Assembly: GCF_002803155.1 (NCBI RefSeq)
Contig: NZ_NNBP01000015.1
Coordinates: 124,001-188,000, forward strand
Direction of reading: 5' to 3'
Source: Streptomyces sp. CB02959
Lineage (GTDB): Bacteria > Actinomycetota > Actinomycetes > Streptomycetales > Streptomycetaceae
Length of the DNA stretch: 64,000 bases
Shown: positions 52,578 to 60,668 of the stretch, one piece after another
Layout of the letters: every line of letters begins with the position of its first letter
How positions within the stretch are numbered: position 1 is the stretch's first letter
The notes under the pieces: model-generated
What the model was told of the DNA's origin: nothing
The model's database searches: none
The model's input: only the letters and a program-made list of their open reading frames with translations
Translations under genes and position numbers: made by a program

Positions 52578-53450
52578 TCATCCGATCGGGGGTGGGCGGT
52601 CGGTGCGGTGGGTTTGGAGCTGGTTGTGGAGTCGGCGGGCGCGGTTGGAGCCGACGCCGAGTTCGTTGCGTAGCCGCCAGGCGGTGACCGGTTTGCCGGT
52701 GGTGGCGCGGGCGGCGTTGTCGAGGGCGACGGCACGCGGCCATACGTCGGCGTCTGCCGCCCCGGTTCCGACCGGTGGGCGGTCGGTGGGCGGGGGCTGG
52801 CCGTTGGGTGTGTTGTCGCCGGTCTCGGGCCCGGCTGGGTCCCTGCTTGTGCTGGCGGGGGTAGTGGCTGTGGTTGGACAGCGGTCGGTTTCGCTGGCCG
52901 GAGTGTATGCGGGCGGCCGGTGGGCGGTCGGCGGTCGGGCGGCCGGGGTGGTGGGGGCGGTAGGCGGTCGGAGGGTGTGGGCGGTGGGCGCTTCGGGGGA
53001 GGTGAGGTGGTCGAGGAGGGTGGTGATGGTGCGGCGGTAGGCGGCGATGGTTTCGGTGAGGGCGATGAGGAGGAGGGCGGGGGTGAGGTGGAGGAGGACG
53101 GCTGCGGGGTCGGCGTGGTGGGGCCAGCCGATCTGGCCGTCGGGCCACAGGCTCTGCCACGTGTTTATGAGGGCGGCGGTGGAGCCGGCGCTCCAGCGCA
53201 GGGTGGTGGACCAGGCGGGTGGGGTGATGCCCCAGGCGGCCAGGCGTGCGTCGACGTAGAGGATGCCGGCGAGTGCGGTGCCGATCATGGGGTCGAGGAG
53301 GACGGCGATGGGGAGGGGAACGTCGCGGCTGGTGGCGAAGCGGGTGACGTTGACCGTGGTGAAGACCAGCGCCAGGACTCCGACGACGCACAGGACCCGG
53401 GTCATGGAGCGGAGGAGGCTGACGGCTTCGCGGGCGGCGATCTGCTTCAC
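52578..53450 (-). CDS. Membrane protein (DUF2637/SpdB-like) with a C-terminal HTH-like segment
   Basis: A 290-residue protein. Four hydrophobic segments lie in the first 155 residues (RVLCVVGVLALVFTTVNV, then PIAVLLDPMIGTALAGILYV and two more near 85-105 and 125-148), in the manner of DUF2637/SpdB transfer proteins of actinobacterial plasmids. A Pro/Thr-rich linker leads to ARATTGKPVTAWRLRNELGV followed by SNRARRLHNQL, a winged-helix-like pattern. GTG 53450 is preceded by GGAGG and overlaps the SLT-P60 stop by four bases. The frame upstream of 53450 is a shadow of that gene. Confidence 0.78.
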   Translation of the reverse strand: MKQIAAREAVSLLRSMTRVLCVVGVLALVFTTVNVTRFATSRDVPLPIAVLLDPMIGTALAGILYVDARLAAWGITPPAWSTTLRWSAGSTAALINTWQSLWPDGQIGWPHHADPAAVLLHLTPALLLIALTETIAAYRRTITTLLDHLTSPEAPTAHTLRPPTAPTTPAARPPTAHRPPAYTPASETDRCPTTATTPASTSRDPAGPETGDNTPNGQPPPTDRPPVGTGAADADVWPRAVALDNAARATTGKPVTAWRLRNELGVGSNRARRLHNQLQTHRTDRPPPIG

Positions 53451-54388
53451 CGGACACCGCCTCCCGCTCGCGCCACGGGCCTGGTCGCACCCTGGAAGGC
53501 AAGGGTCTGGGTGCGTGCAGGGCCCTGGCGAACAACAGCTCCGGGGTGCGGGGCGTCGATCGCCTGTCCGGCGCCGATGAACAGCGAGACGTGAGCGATG
53601 TGGTCCGGGCTGGGCCCGAAGAACAGCAAGTCGCCCGGGGCCAGTTGGGTGTCCCTTGGGAGGTGGGGGCTCGTGTCGTATTGGGCTTGGGCGACGCGGG
53701 GGAGACGGACGCCTGCGGCTCGGTAGGCAGCTTGGGTGAGGCCGGAGCAGTCGAAGCCGCCGTCGGAGGGGCCGTTTCCACCCCAGACGTAGGGGGTGCC
53801 GAGCTGGGCGTGGGCGAAGGCAACTGCTATGGCACCGGTATTGGTTGGGGTTGGGGTGATGGTTGTGTACCCGCGTGCCGCCGCGAGGACTTGGCTGACG
53901 TAGGTGTGGGAGTGGTTGTAGGCGAAGATCGCTGTCTGGAGGTTCTTGCCGCCTCGGGCGCCGTTGGCGCACAGCAGGCGCGCTGCCGCGTATACGGCGT
54001 CGACCGGGTCCCAGGGCGTGGGTGGCTCCTTTCCTCCGGGCGGTACGGGGTGGGCGTATGCCTGGAAGGTGGATGGCAGGAATTGCATAGGTCCCACGGC
54101 GTTTGCCGAGGAGATCATGGTGGGGTGGCGGGCGTGGTCGGTCTCGGTTTTGCCGATGGCGGCAAGGACGGTCCACGACAGGCCGGGGCAGGTGAGGGCG
54201 GCGCGCTGGTAGAGGGCGAGCATGCGGGGCGGGATGTCGTTCAGGGCGTGTGTGCTCGGAGAGGCCGGTGCGCTGCTGTTTGGTGAGAGTCCGCCGAGCG
54301 CTGCGGCGATGGTGAGGGCGGCGAGCAGAGGCAGGGCCAGGACTGTGCAGCCGATGCCGGTGATCGCCTTTGTGAGCAGGGAGCTCAC
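53447..54388 (-). CDS. Bifunctional cell-wall hydrolase: SLT transglycosylase plus NlpC/P60
   Basis: A 313-residue secreted or anchored enzyme. Hydrophobic N-terminus (residues about 7-34). SLT domain with catalytic Glu in AIGKTETDH near residue 82, then AVGPMQFLPSTF and FAYNHSHTYV. C-terminal NlpC/P60 domain with catalytic Cys in GGFDCSGLT near residue 220 and His in DHIAHVSLFIG. It would open peptidoglycan for a secretion channel, like VirB1 or VirB1-P60 proteins of Gram-positive type IV systems. GTG 54388 overlaps the upstream stop (GTGA). Confidence 0.92.
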   Translation of the reverse strand: MSSLLTKAITGIGCTVLALPLLAALTIAAALGGLSPNSSAPASPSTHALNDIPPRMLALYQRAALTCPGLSWTVLAAIGKTETDHARHPTMISSANAVGPMQFLPSTFQAYAHPVPPGGKEPPTPWDPVDAVYAAARLLCANGARGGKNLQTAIFAYNHSHTYVSQVLAAARGYTTITPTPTNTGAIAVAFAHAQLGTPYVWGGNGPSDGGFDCSGLTQAAYRAAGVRLPRVAQAQYDTSPHLPRDTQLAPGDLLFFGPSPDHIAHVSLFIGAGQAIDAPHPGAVVRQGPARTQTLAFQGATRPVARAGGGVR

Positions 54389-55380
54389 GATCTGGCCTTG
54401 GGGGCGGCGGGCGGTTGCGGGGGTACGGGGAGGGTGAGGGATGTGTCGGCGTCGGTCGGTTCCAGGCCAGTGGCGGGGCTGAGGGTGGGCCAGTGGTCGG
54501 TGAGGGAGGCGAGGGTGGTGCGGCGGGCGCCGGGTTGGAGTGGTGCCCACCAGGGGCCCCAGGGTTCGGCGGTGGTGAAGTCTGCGGATGAGGTCGCCAC
54601 GTTCAGCCCCAACTCTCTTGCTGCGTTGGCGAGGCGGTGCCGCAGGGTTTGGTCACGGGACTGGGTACGGGTGTGGATGAGCAGGGCCGGGCGGGTGCCG
54701 GTTGTGGTGGTGAAGGCGGCGTAGCCGGTGAGTTTGGCTTCGACGCGGGCGAGGGGTTGGCTGCCGGTGTCGTATTCGAGGAAGAAGGGCAGCAGGCGGT
54801 TGCCGTCGTGGTAGTGGGCGTAGGCGTCGGGGCGGATGATGTCGCCCCAGCGGCGGGCTGCGGAGTGTTCGGAGAGCCAGAGGGTGAGGCTGGTGGTGGG
54901 GGTGGTGTGGGCGTGGGCGGCGAGGTGGGTGAGGAGGTCGTTGACGCCGAGGTCGTGGCCTAGGGAGGGGGAGTAGGCGATGCGGCCGGTGTGGGTGGGG
55001 CGCCAGCCGAGGGCCGCTACGTCGAGACCGGCCTGGGCGGCGAGGAGTGCGGCTCCGGCGGGGCCGAGGGTGTAGTGCTCGGGGGCGGAGCCGGTGACGG
55101 TCAGGGGGCGGAAGGAGTCCACGACCGCGTGGTGGTGGAGGGTGCGCAGGCGGCGTTGGGCGGAGCGGAGTGAGGTGTAGGCGAGGCGGGTGATCTGGTG
55201 GGTGGTCAGGACGCGGTGCTCGTGGAGCATGCGGACCAGCCACAGGTCGCGGGCGGTGAGGCGGCGGGCGAGGGCGGCGATGTCGGTGTGTTGGGTGGGG
55301 CGGGGGCGGGGGCGGCTGGTGGCGGCGCGGGCGGTGTAGCGGGAGCCGGGGCCGGAGGAGGGGCGGGGGAGTGCGGGCAT
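54385..55380 (-). CDS. Replication-relaxation family protein
   Basis: A 331-residue protein. An N-terminal winged helix (LTARDLWLVRMLHEHRVLTT, near residue 41) is followed by a nuclease-like alpha/beta fold: SLGHDLGVNDLLTHL, then RPDAYAHYHDGN and FFLEYDTGSQPLARVEAKL. These match the replication-relaxation family (PF13814), found on actinobacterial plasmids and beside transfer genes and thought to help plasmid DNA replication or relaxation. The D...ExD.xxK spacing resembles a PD-(D/E)XK core. Start at ATG 55380; 47 bases separate it from the coupling ATPase. Confidence 0.85.
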   Translation of the reverse strand: MPALPRPSSGPGSRYTARAATSRPRPRPTQHTDIAALARRLTARDLWLVRMLHEHRVLTTHQITRLAYTSLRSAQRRLRTLHHHAVVDSFRPLTVTGSAPEHYTLGPAGAALLAAQAGLDVAALGWRPTHTGRIAYSPSLGHDLGVNDLLTHLAAHAHTTPTTSLTLWLSEHSAARRWGDIIRPDAYAHYHDGNRLLPFFLEYDTGSQPLARVEAKLTGYAAFTTTTGTRPALLIHTRTQSRDQTLRHRLANAARELGLNVATSSADFTTAEPWGPWWAPLQPGARRTTLASLTDHWPTLSPATGLEPTDADTSLTLPVPPQPPAAPKARS

Positions 55381-55427
55381 GGCGGATCACCTTCGGGTGG
55401 GGGCGAAGGGGCTTGGGGAGGGGAATG

Positions 55428-57839
55428 TCAGGGGCGGGTGGCTTGTCGTGGGCCGGTGCGGGAGGCGGCAGCGGTTCGCAGGTCTTTGGCGCGGCCGGGG
55501 GTGGTGGGTGGGAGGGGGTGGGTGGTGAGGGTGAAGGCGGTGGATTCCGCGCCGTTGGTCAGGAGGTGGGCGGCGGCTTGGTAGGGGCCGAGGTGGGCGA
55601 GGTCGTGTGCGGCGAGGGTGGGCAGGGTGTGGCGTTCCAGTGCGTTGGAGTCCTCGGGAGAGGCGTTGAAGAAGATCTTGTTGCGGGCGTTGGCGGAGAT
55701 GCCTTCGCGCAGGTCGCGGGGGAGCTGGGCGAGGTGTTGGTGGGCCAGGAGCATGGACAGGCGGTAGCCGCGGGCCTCGGCGAGCATGTCCTCCAACGGG
55801 TACGGCAGGGTGAGGAAGTTGTGCGCTTCGTCGATGCTGAGGGTGGCGTCGATGCGCTGGTGTTCGGGGGTGCGGGCGCGGGCTGCGGCGGTTTGCCAGG
55901 TGCCGGCGACGATGAAGGAGCCGAGGAGGCGGGCGGTCTCTTCTCCGAGGGCGCCTTTGGGGAGGCGGGCCAGGAGGATGCCGCCGTTGAGGACGTCGGT
56001 GAGGTCGAAGGTGGAAGGGCCGGCGGCGATCGCGCGGCGGGCGAAGTCGCGCAGCAGGAAGGCGCGCAGCTTGTTCATGACCGGTCCGACCACGGCGGCG
56101 CGGGAGGGTTCGGACATCGACTCGTACCAGGCCCAGAAGCCACGCAGGACAGGGTCTTGGAGGGCGGGGATGATGCGCAGCCGGTAGGCGGACTCGCCCA
56201 GCAGACGGGGAACGTCGGCGAGGGTGACCAACTGGCCGGTGCGGTTGCGGTGTTTGAGGAGGGTCAGGCAGGCGGCGCGCATGACGTCGTCGGTGCGGGG
56301 GCCCCAGAAGGCGGTGAAGATCCGGCGGAAGATGCCGGTGATGTTGTCCACGACGACATCGATGTCGGTGCCGTCGAGCACGTTCAGGCAGGGCGGGGTG
56401 TGGGGGTCGTCGGGGTCGATGAGGACGAGGCGGTCGGCGCAGGTGTCGGGCAGACGGTCCAACAAGTCCGTGACCAGATCGCCCTTGGGGTCGATGACGA
56501 TGACGCCGCGGTGATTGCGGACGTCGTCGAGGACGAGGTTGGCGATGAGGGTGGACTTTCCGGAGCCGGTGGCGCCCATGACGTGGAGGTGGTGGCGGGC
56601 GTCTGCGACGGCGAGACCTACGCCCCGGCGGGCGCCGGTATCGGAGTGGCCCAGGGGTTTGACGCCGTTGCCGGGGGTGGGCTTGGGGATCTGTGGGGGT
56701 GGGAGGACGGAGCGGGCGCCGGCTCGTCGTAGGCCGGGGGCGTCGGGGTCGTAGGGGAGGTGGGCGAGGGCGGCGAGTTCGGGCACTGAGAGAAGCGCCG
56801 GGCGGGAGGTGGGGAACTGTCGGGCGGTGAGGTGCGGTTCGGGGTGACGGAGGCGGGTGCGGGTGAGGTAGTTGCGGTCGGTGTACAGGCCGAAGGCGGA
56901 GGCGATGGCGTGGGCCCGGCCTCGGGCCACATCCTGGGATCGCTCCACCTTCGACGAGCAGGTGGCGGCGTAGGTGAGGGTGCACTGCCACTGGGCGCCG
57001 GATTGTTTGGCCACCATCTGGCGTACGGCGGTGCCGTGGTCGGGATCCTGTTTGCCGGTGGCGGCGGGTTGGGCACGGTGGAGGAGGAGCGCGGTCAGGG
57101 CTGGCAGACGGGCCGGGGTGTGGCCGGCTTTGAGTCGCCTTGCCTGACGGCGGGCGCGGCGCAGGGCGCGGCCGGTGGCGGGGCGGGCCAGGATCTGCAC
57201 GCAGGCCGATTCATGGTCGGCCATGCCGGTGGCGGCCTGGAGCAGGGCGCGTAGGGGGTCGGTGGGGTGGTCGGTGCGGAGTGGGAGGAGGTCGGGGCGG
57301 GCCGGCCGCAGGCGCCCGGCCGTGCAGGTGACGGTGTCCGCGTGCGGGATGAGGGGGGTGGGATCGGTGATGCGGGTGTGGGCGCCGGGCCAGGCGGCTT
57401 CGACGGCGCGGCACACCAGGCCCATGGGGACGGTGCCCGGGACCCAGATGCGGATGCGCAGGCCGCTGTGTGACCAGGTGTATTCGAAGGCGAGGTGGGG
57501 CTGGCCGGTGGTGAGGCGGCGCCACCACGGGCGCAGCAATCCGGAGAGCTGGGCCCATAGGACCTCGCCGCCCTTGGGGGCGACATGGGGTGGCGCGAGG
57601 GTCTCGACGCAGCGGGCACCATCGGCGAGGTGCTGCTGGCGCGAATGTAGAAGGCGGCGCTGGGCTGTGTACCCACACGCTGCGGACACGAGGACGGTGG
57701 GGATCAGGAGGGGCGCGGCCGTGGTGCACCAGGCGAGGGCGGTGTGGAGGGCGGTGGGGGCGAACGTCTCGGGGTGGGTGAGGAAGTCCACCAAGGGTCC
57801 GCCCGGCGGGGCGATGGCTCGCAGCACGGGTCCGGTCAC
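55428..57839 (-). CDS. VirD4/TraG-like coupling ATPase of a type IV-like system
   Basis: An 803-residue protein. N-terminal hydrophobic segment near residues 30-55. A middle region with PrgI/VirB4-like strands precedes the motor domain with Walker A (VMGATGSGKST, near residue 420), VIDPKGDLV and Walker B (LSIDEAHNF, near 668), followed by LLAHQHLAQLP. This is the layout of conjugative coupling proteins (TraM-recognition type) that bring DNA or protein to the channel. The GTG start overlaps the virB4 stop (GTGA). Confidence 0.88.
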   Translation of the reverse strand: MTGPVLRAIAPPGGPLVDFLTHPETFAPTALHTALAWCTTAAPLLIPTVLVSAACGYTAQRRLLHSRQQHLADGARCVETLAPPHVAPKGGEVLWAQLSGLLRPWWRRLTTGQPHLAFEYTWSHSGLRIRIWVPGTVPMGLVCRAVEAAWPGAHTRITDPTPLIPHADTVTCTAGRLRPARPDLLPLRTDHPTDPLRALLQAATGMADHESACVQILARPATGRALRRARRQARRLKAGHTPARLPALTALLLHRAQPAATGKQDPDHGTAVRQMVAKQSGAQWQCTLTYAATCSSKVERSQDVARGRAHAIASAFGLYTDRNYLTRTRLRHPEPHLTARQFPTSRPALLSVPELAALAHLPYDPDAPGLRRAGARSVLPPPQIPKPTPGNGVKPLGHSDTGARRGVGLAVADARHHLHVMGATGSGKSTLIANLVLDDVRNHRGVIVIDPKGDLVTDLLDRLPDTCADRLVLIDPDDPHTPPCLNVLDGTDIDVVVDNITGIFRRIFTAFWGPRTDDVMRAACLTLLKHRNRTGQLVTLADVPRLLGESAYRLRIIPALQDPVLRGFWAWYESMSEPSRAAVVGPVMNKLRAFLLRDFARRAIAAGPSTFDLTDVLNGGILLARLPKGALGEETARLLGSFIVAGTWQTAAARARTPEHQRIDATLSIDEAHNFLTLPYPLEDMLAEARGYRLSMLLAHQHLAQLPRDLREGISANARNKIFFNASPEDSNALERHTLPTLAAHDLAHLGPYQAAAHLLTNGAESTAFTLTTHPLPPTTPGRAKDLRTAAASRTGPRQATRP

Positions 57840-59716
57840 AGCGTCCGCCCTTCGTCGCCGTCGTCGCAGATGCTGTTGTCTGCGCAGTCATCGGCGTAGT
57901 CGGATCCCTCATCTCTTGTGTGCTGAGCGGTGGCCGCGGTGGCCAGCTCGCTGGGGTCTGTCGTGATCACGTCGTGTTCGCCTGGAGCGGCGACGCTGGT
58001 GAGGGCGACTTTGTGGCGGCGGTCGCCGGTCAGCAGCAGTGCCTCGCCTCGGGAGGCAGAGAGGAGGAATTCTCGCTCGCCGTGGCAGAGGTGGAAGTTC
58101 TCGCTGATGGTGTCGATGGCTTGTGGGGCTTGGCGGAGCAGGATCTGGGTGGCGGCGTTGGAGACGATGGCTCGGCCCAGCGGTGAGGCGAGGACATCGT
58201 CAGCGTCCTGGGTGACGATCGCCAGTCCGGTCCAGCGTTTGCGGGCGGCTTTGGCCATGCGGAACAGGAAGCGGGCGCCGGCCCCCTCACGCATCAGCCG
58301 CCATGCCTCGTCCACCACGACCAGATGGCGGCCCGCGCTCGGACGGGAGGTGACTTGCCGCCAGATGGCGTCCAGTGCGAGCAGCATCGCCGGGGCCGTG
58401 ACCTCTTCCGGCAGGCCGAGGAGCGCGTAGACGACAAGATGCCCGGAGGTAGCAGCGGTGCTGGGACCGTTGAACAGGTGGGCGTGCGAGCCGGTGGTGT
58501 ACGGGACCAGGCGGTCGGCGAGGCCCGTGGCCACCTCGCTGCCGTCCTCGTTCAGGACGGTGGCAAGGTCGGCGAGCGTGGGCGGAGTGCGCTGCCAGGT
58601 CCGAGGATCCGCGGTGATCCCTGCACGGATGTACGTGCCGAGGATCGCCCGGTCCAGCACCGCTTTCTCGACGGCGGTCAGATCGGTGCCGAGCAGGACG
58701 GCGAGGAAGGTGTGCAGGAACAGCACGCGCCGCGTCAGGGCGTCTTCACTGTCGCGTGCCGATACCGGGAGGTCGAAGGGGTTGAGGCATACACCTTCCG
58801 TACCCAGCCGCACCACGTGCCCGCCGACGGCCTCGGCAAGGCGGACGTACTCGTCCTCCGGGTCGATGACCGAGGCAGTGACACCGGTGAACAGCAGCCG
58901 CAGCAGTTCGAGTTTGGCCAGGTAGGACTTGCCGGCGCCGGAGCGGGCCAGGGTGATGGAGTTGTAGTTGTCCTGCGCGAAGCGGTCCCACATCACGGGG
59001 GCACCGGAGACCGCGTTCAGTCCGTACAGCACTCCCGAGGCCACGCCATCCTCGCCTGTGACAACCGGTAGGTCGGGGCTGGTGAAAGGGAAGCACGTGG
59101 CGAGGGCGGCGGTGTCGAAGGTGCGGCGGATTTTGAGGGTGTCGAGGCCGAGCGGCAGGGTGGCCAGCCAGCCCGGTAGCGCCCGGTAGGTCGTGGGCGC
59201 GACCGTCATCAGCAGTGACTCGGCGATGGCGCGGACGGCGGCGGCTTGTTCGGCGAGGGTGTCCTCGTCCGGCGCGTGCACGGTGAGGTAGAGGGCGACG
59301 TGGAAGAGTTTTCCTTCGCCGCGGGCGATGCGGTAGGCGAGTTCAGCGGCGTCCGCAGCGGCGGCCTCTACCTCGGGGTCGTCCAGGTGGCCCTTGTCGA
59401 AGCCGGTGCGGCGGCCGGATTCCAGGCGGGCGCGCTGCTTCTTCAGTCCGGCGGCGGCCACCGGGTTGGGGACGGGTTCGATGTGCAGGGCGATGTCGAG
59501 GTGTCCGGGGAAGTTCAGCAGGGGGGCGAGCCAGCCGGGGGTGACGTCCGCGGGGTAGCCGGTGACCACGAGGGTGGTGGCCAGGTGGGCGCCGATGGCC
59601 AGGGCGCGGGCGTGCACCTCGATGGCCTCGGGGCCAGGCGCGTTCAGCAATGCTGCGCCGTCGGTGGTGGGGGTGGGGGCTGGGCGGTGACGGCGGCGGA
59701 GAAGACGTTGAGTCAC
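57836..59716 (-). CDS. VirB4-like secretion ATPase
   Basis: A 626-residue ATPase, the energy module of type IV secretion. The N-terminal ~230 residues have the VirB4 fold (ATTLVVTGYPADVTPGWL). Motor domain with Walker A (LARSGAGKSYLAK, near residue 255), IDPEDEY, Walker B (LVVVDEAWRLM, near 465) and IVTQDADDVL. Acidic C-terminal tail. It overlaps both neighbours by four bases. This is the best diagnostic gene for the type IV assignment. Confidence 0.92.
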   Translation of the reverse strand: MTQRLLRRRHRPAPTPTTDGAALLNAPGPEAIEVHARALAIGAHLATTLVVTGYPADVTPGWLAPLLNFPGHLDIALHIEPVPNPVAAAGLKKQRARLESGRRTGFDKGHLDDPEVEAAAADAAELAYRIARGEGKLFHVALYLTVHAPDEDTLAEQAAAVRAIAESLLMTVAPTTYRALPGWLATLPLGLDTLKIRRTFDTAALATCFPFTSPDLPVVTGEDGVASGVLYGLNAVSGAPVMWDRFAQDNYNSITLARSGAGKSYLAKLELLRLLFTGVTASVIDPEDEYVRLAEAVGGHVVRLGTEGVCLNPFDLPVSARDSEDALTRRVLFLHTFLAVLLGTDLTAVEKAVLDRAILGTYIRAGITADPRTWQRTPPTLADLATVLNEDGSEVATGLADRLVPYTTGSHAHLFNGPSTAATSGHLVVYALLGLPEEVTAPAMLLALDAIWRQVTSRPSAGRHLVVVDEAWRLMREGAGARFLFRMAKAARKRWTGLAIVTQDADDVLASPLGRAIVSNAATQILLRQAPQAIDTISENFHLCHGEREFLLSASRGEALLLTGDRRHKVALTSVAAPGEHDVITTDPSELATAATAQHTRDEGSDYADDCADNSICDDGDEGRTL

Positions 59717-60663
59717 GTGAGGTCACCTTCCGATGCGGTCCTGTGCGGGGTGGGTGTGTCGGGGTTGCAGGCCGCGTGCACCAGGCGGGTGCTGTGTGGG
59801 CTGTCCTGGGGCGTGACGGTGATCTCGGCCGGTGCCAGGGCGCGGGCGGCTTCATCAAGGCGCTGGAGGACCCGCCACGCACCCGAATTCCGCATCACAC
59901 TGGACGTGGGGGCTTCCTCGCGGGCGACCAGCAGGATCTGCCGGCCGAGCAGGTTGCCGCTGGCGGCGAGGTTGGCGAGGAAGTCGGCGTGCGCACGGGC
60001 GGCCGCCTCCAGCGCCGGGTGTGGTAGAGCGGCGGCCCCGTGCTGCAGGGCGTCGGCCAGCGGGGTGAGTTCGACGTGGTGAGAGCGCACCAGCAACTGG
60101 GTGGGTCCGGTGAGGGAGTTGAGCCAGCGGGCGAACGCGGCGGTCAGCCCTTGTTGTTCGGCCGCCGAGCGTAGTTCGAAGTTGACCGTGGAACACCTCG
60201 CCATGGCAGCGGCTCCCTCGCTGCCCAGGTCGAGCACGCCTGTCGAGGTGATGCCGTCATAGGGCATGCGCATGGCGGCCGGGGGTGGGCCTGCGGCCTT
60301 GGCCCAGCGGTTGGACACGATGGCGGGCAGTGGGGGAATGCCTTCGGGGGCGTGTACTTGGCGCTTGGGCGTGCGCGTGTGGGTGAGCGCGGCGAGCAGG
60401 AAGCGGTCCAGGCCGATGCCTTCCCGGTGGCCGAGCGCGAGCGCTGCCACGGCTCCGGCGATGGGAGTGGCCAGGGCCGCGTAGGCGAGCGGTGCCATGA
60501 AGGCGCGTGTTGCCCACCAGCCGCCGTACAGCATGACGGCTGCGGCGGCGAGGAGGGCGGTCTGCCGGGCGGTGAAGGGGCCCAGGAGGCGGTCGGGGCG
60601 GGAGATGTCTGCGGGGATACGTGTGGCGTATGTGGCGTCGGTTGGGTCGTCTGCTGCTGCCAT
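59713..60663 (-). CDS. PrgI/VirB3-like membrane protein
   Basis: A 316-residue protein. PrgI-type N-terminus (TYATRIPADISRPDRLLGPF) with two membrane helices at about 32-56 and 58-77, followed by a soluble domain that resembles the N-terminal region of VirB4 proteins. It lies directly before virB4, the normal order. GGAGGT precedes ATG 60663; the VirB6-like stop is five bases upstream. Confidence 0.88.
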   Translation of the reverse strand: MAAADDPTDATYATRIPADISRPDRLLGPFTARQTALLAAAAVMLYGGWWATRAFMAPLAYAALATPIAGAVAALALGHREGIGLDRFLLAALTHTRTPKRQVHAPEGIPPLPAIVSNRWAKAAGPPPAAMRMPYDGITSTGVLDLGSEGAAAMARCSTVNFELRSAAEQQGLTAAFARWLNSLTGPTQLLVRSHHVELTPLADALQHGAAALPHPALEAAARAHADFLANLAASGNLLGRQILLVAREEAPTSSVMRNSGAWRVLQRLDEAARALAPAEITVTPQDSPHSTRLVHAACNPDTPTPHRTASEGDLT

Positions 60664-60668
60664 GGGAT

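Noticed and set aside
52411..53823. 470-residue minus-strand frame overlapping the DUF2637-like and SLT-P60 genes
   Set aside because: It is a Pro/Arg/His low-complexity shadow in another frame of two well-supported genes.
55371..56732. 453-residue plus-strand frame opposite the VirD4-like gene
   Set aside because: Antisense shadow with Gly/Val/Glu low complexity. The minus strand has clear ATPase motifs.
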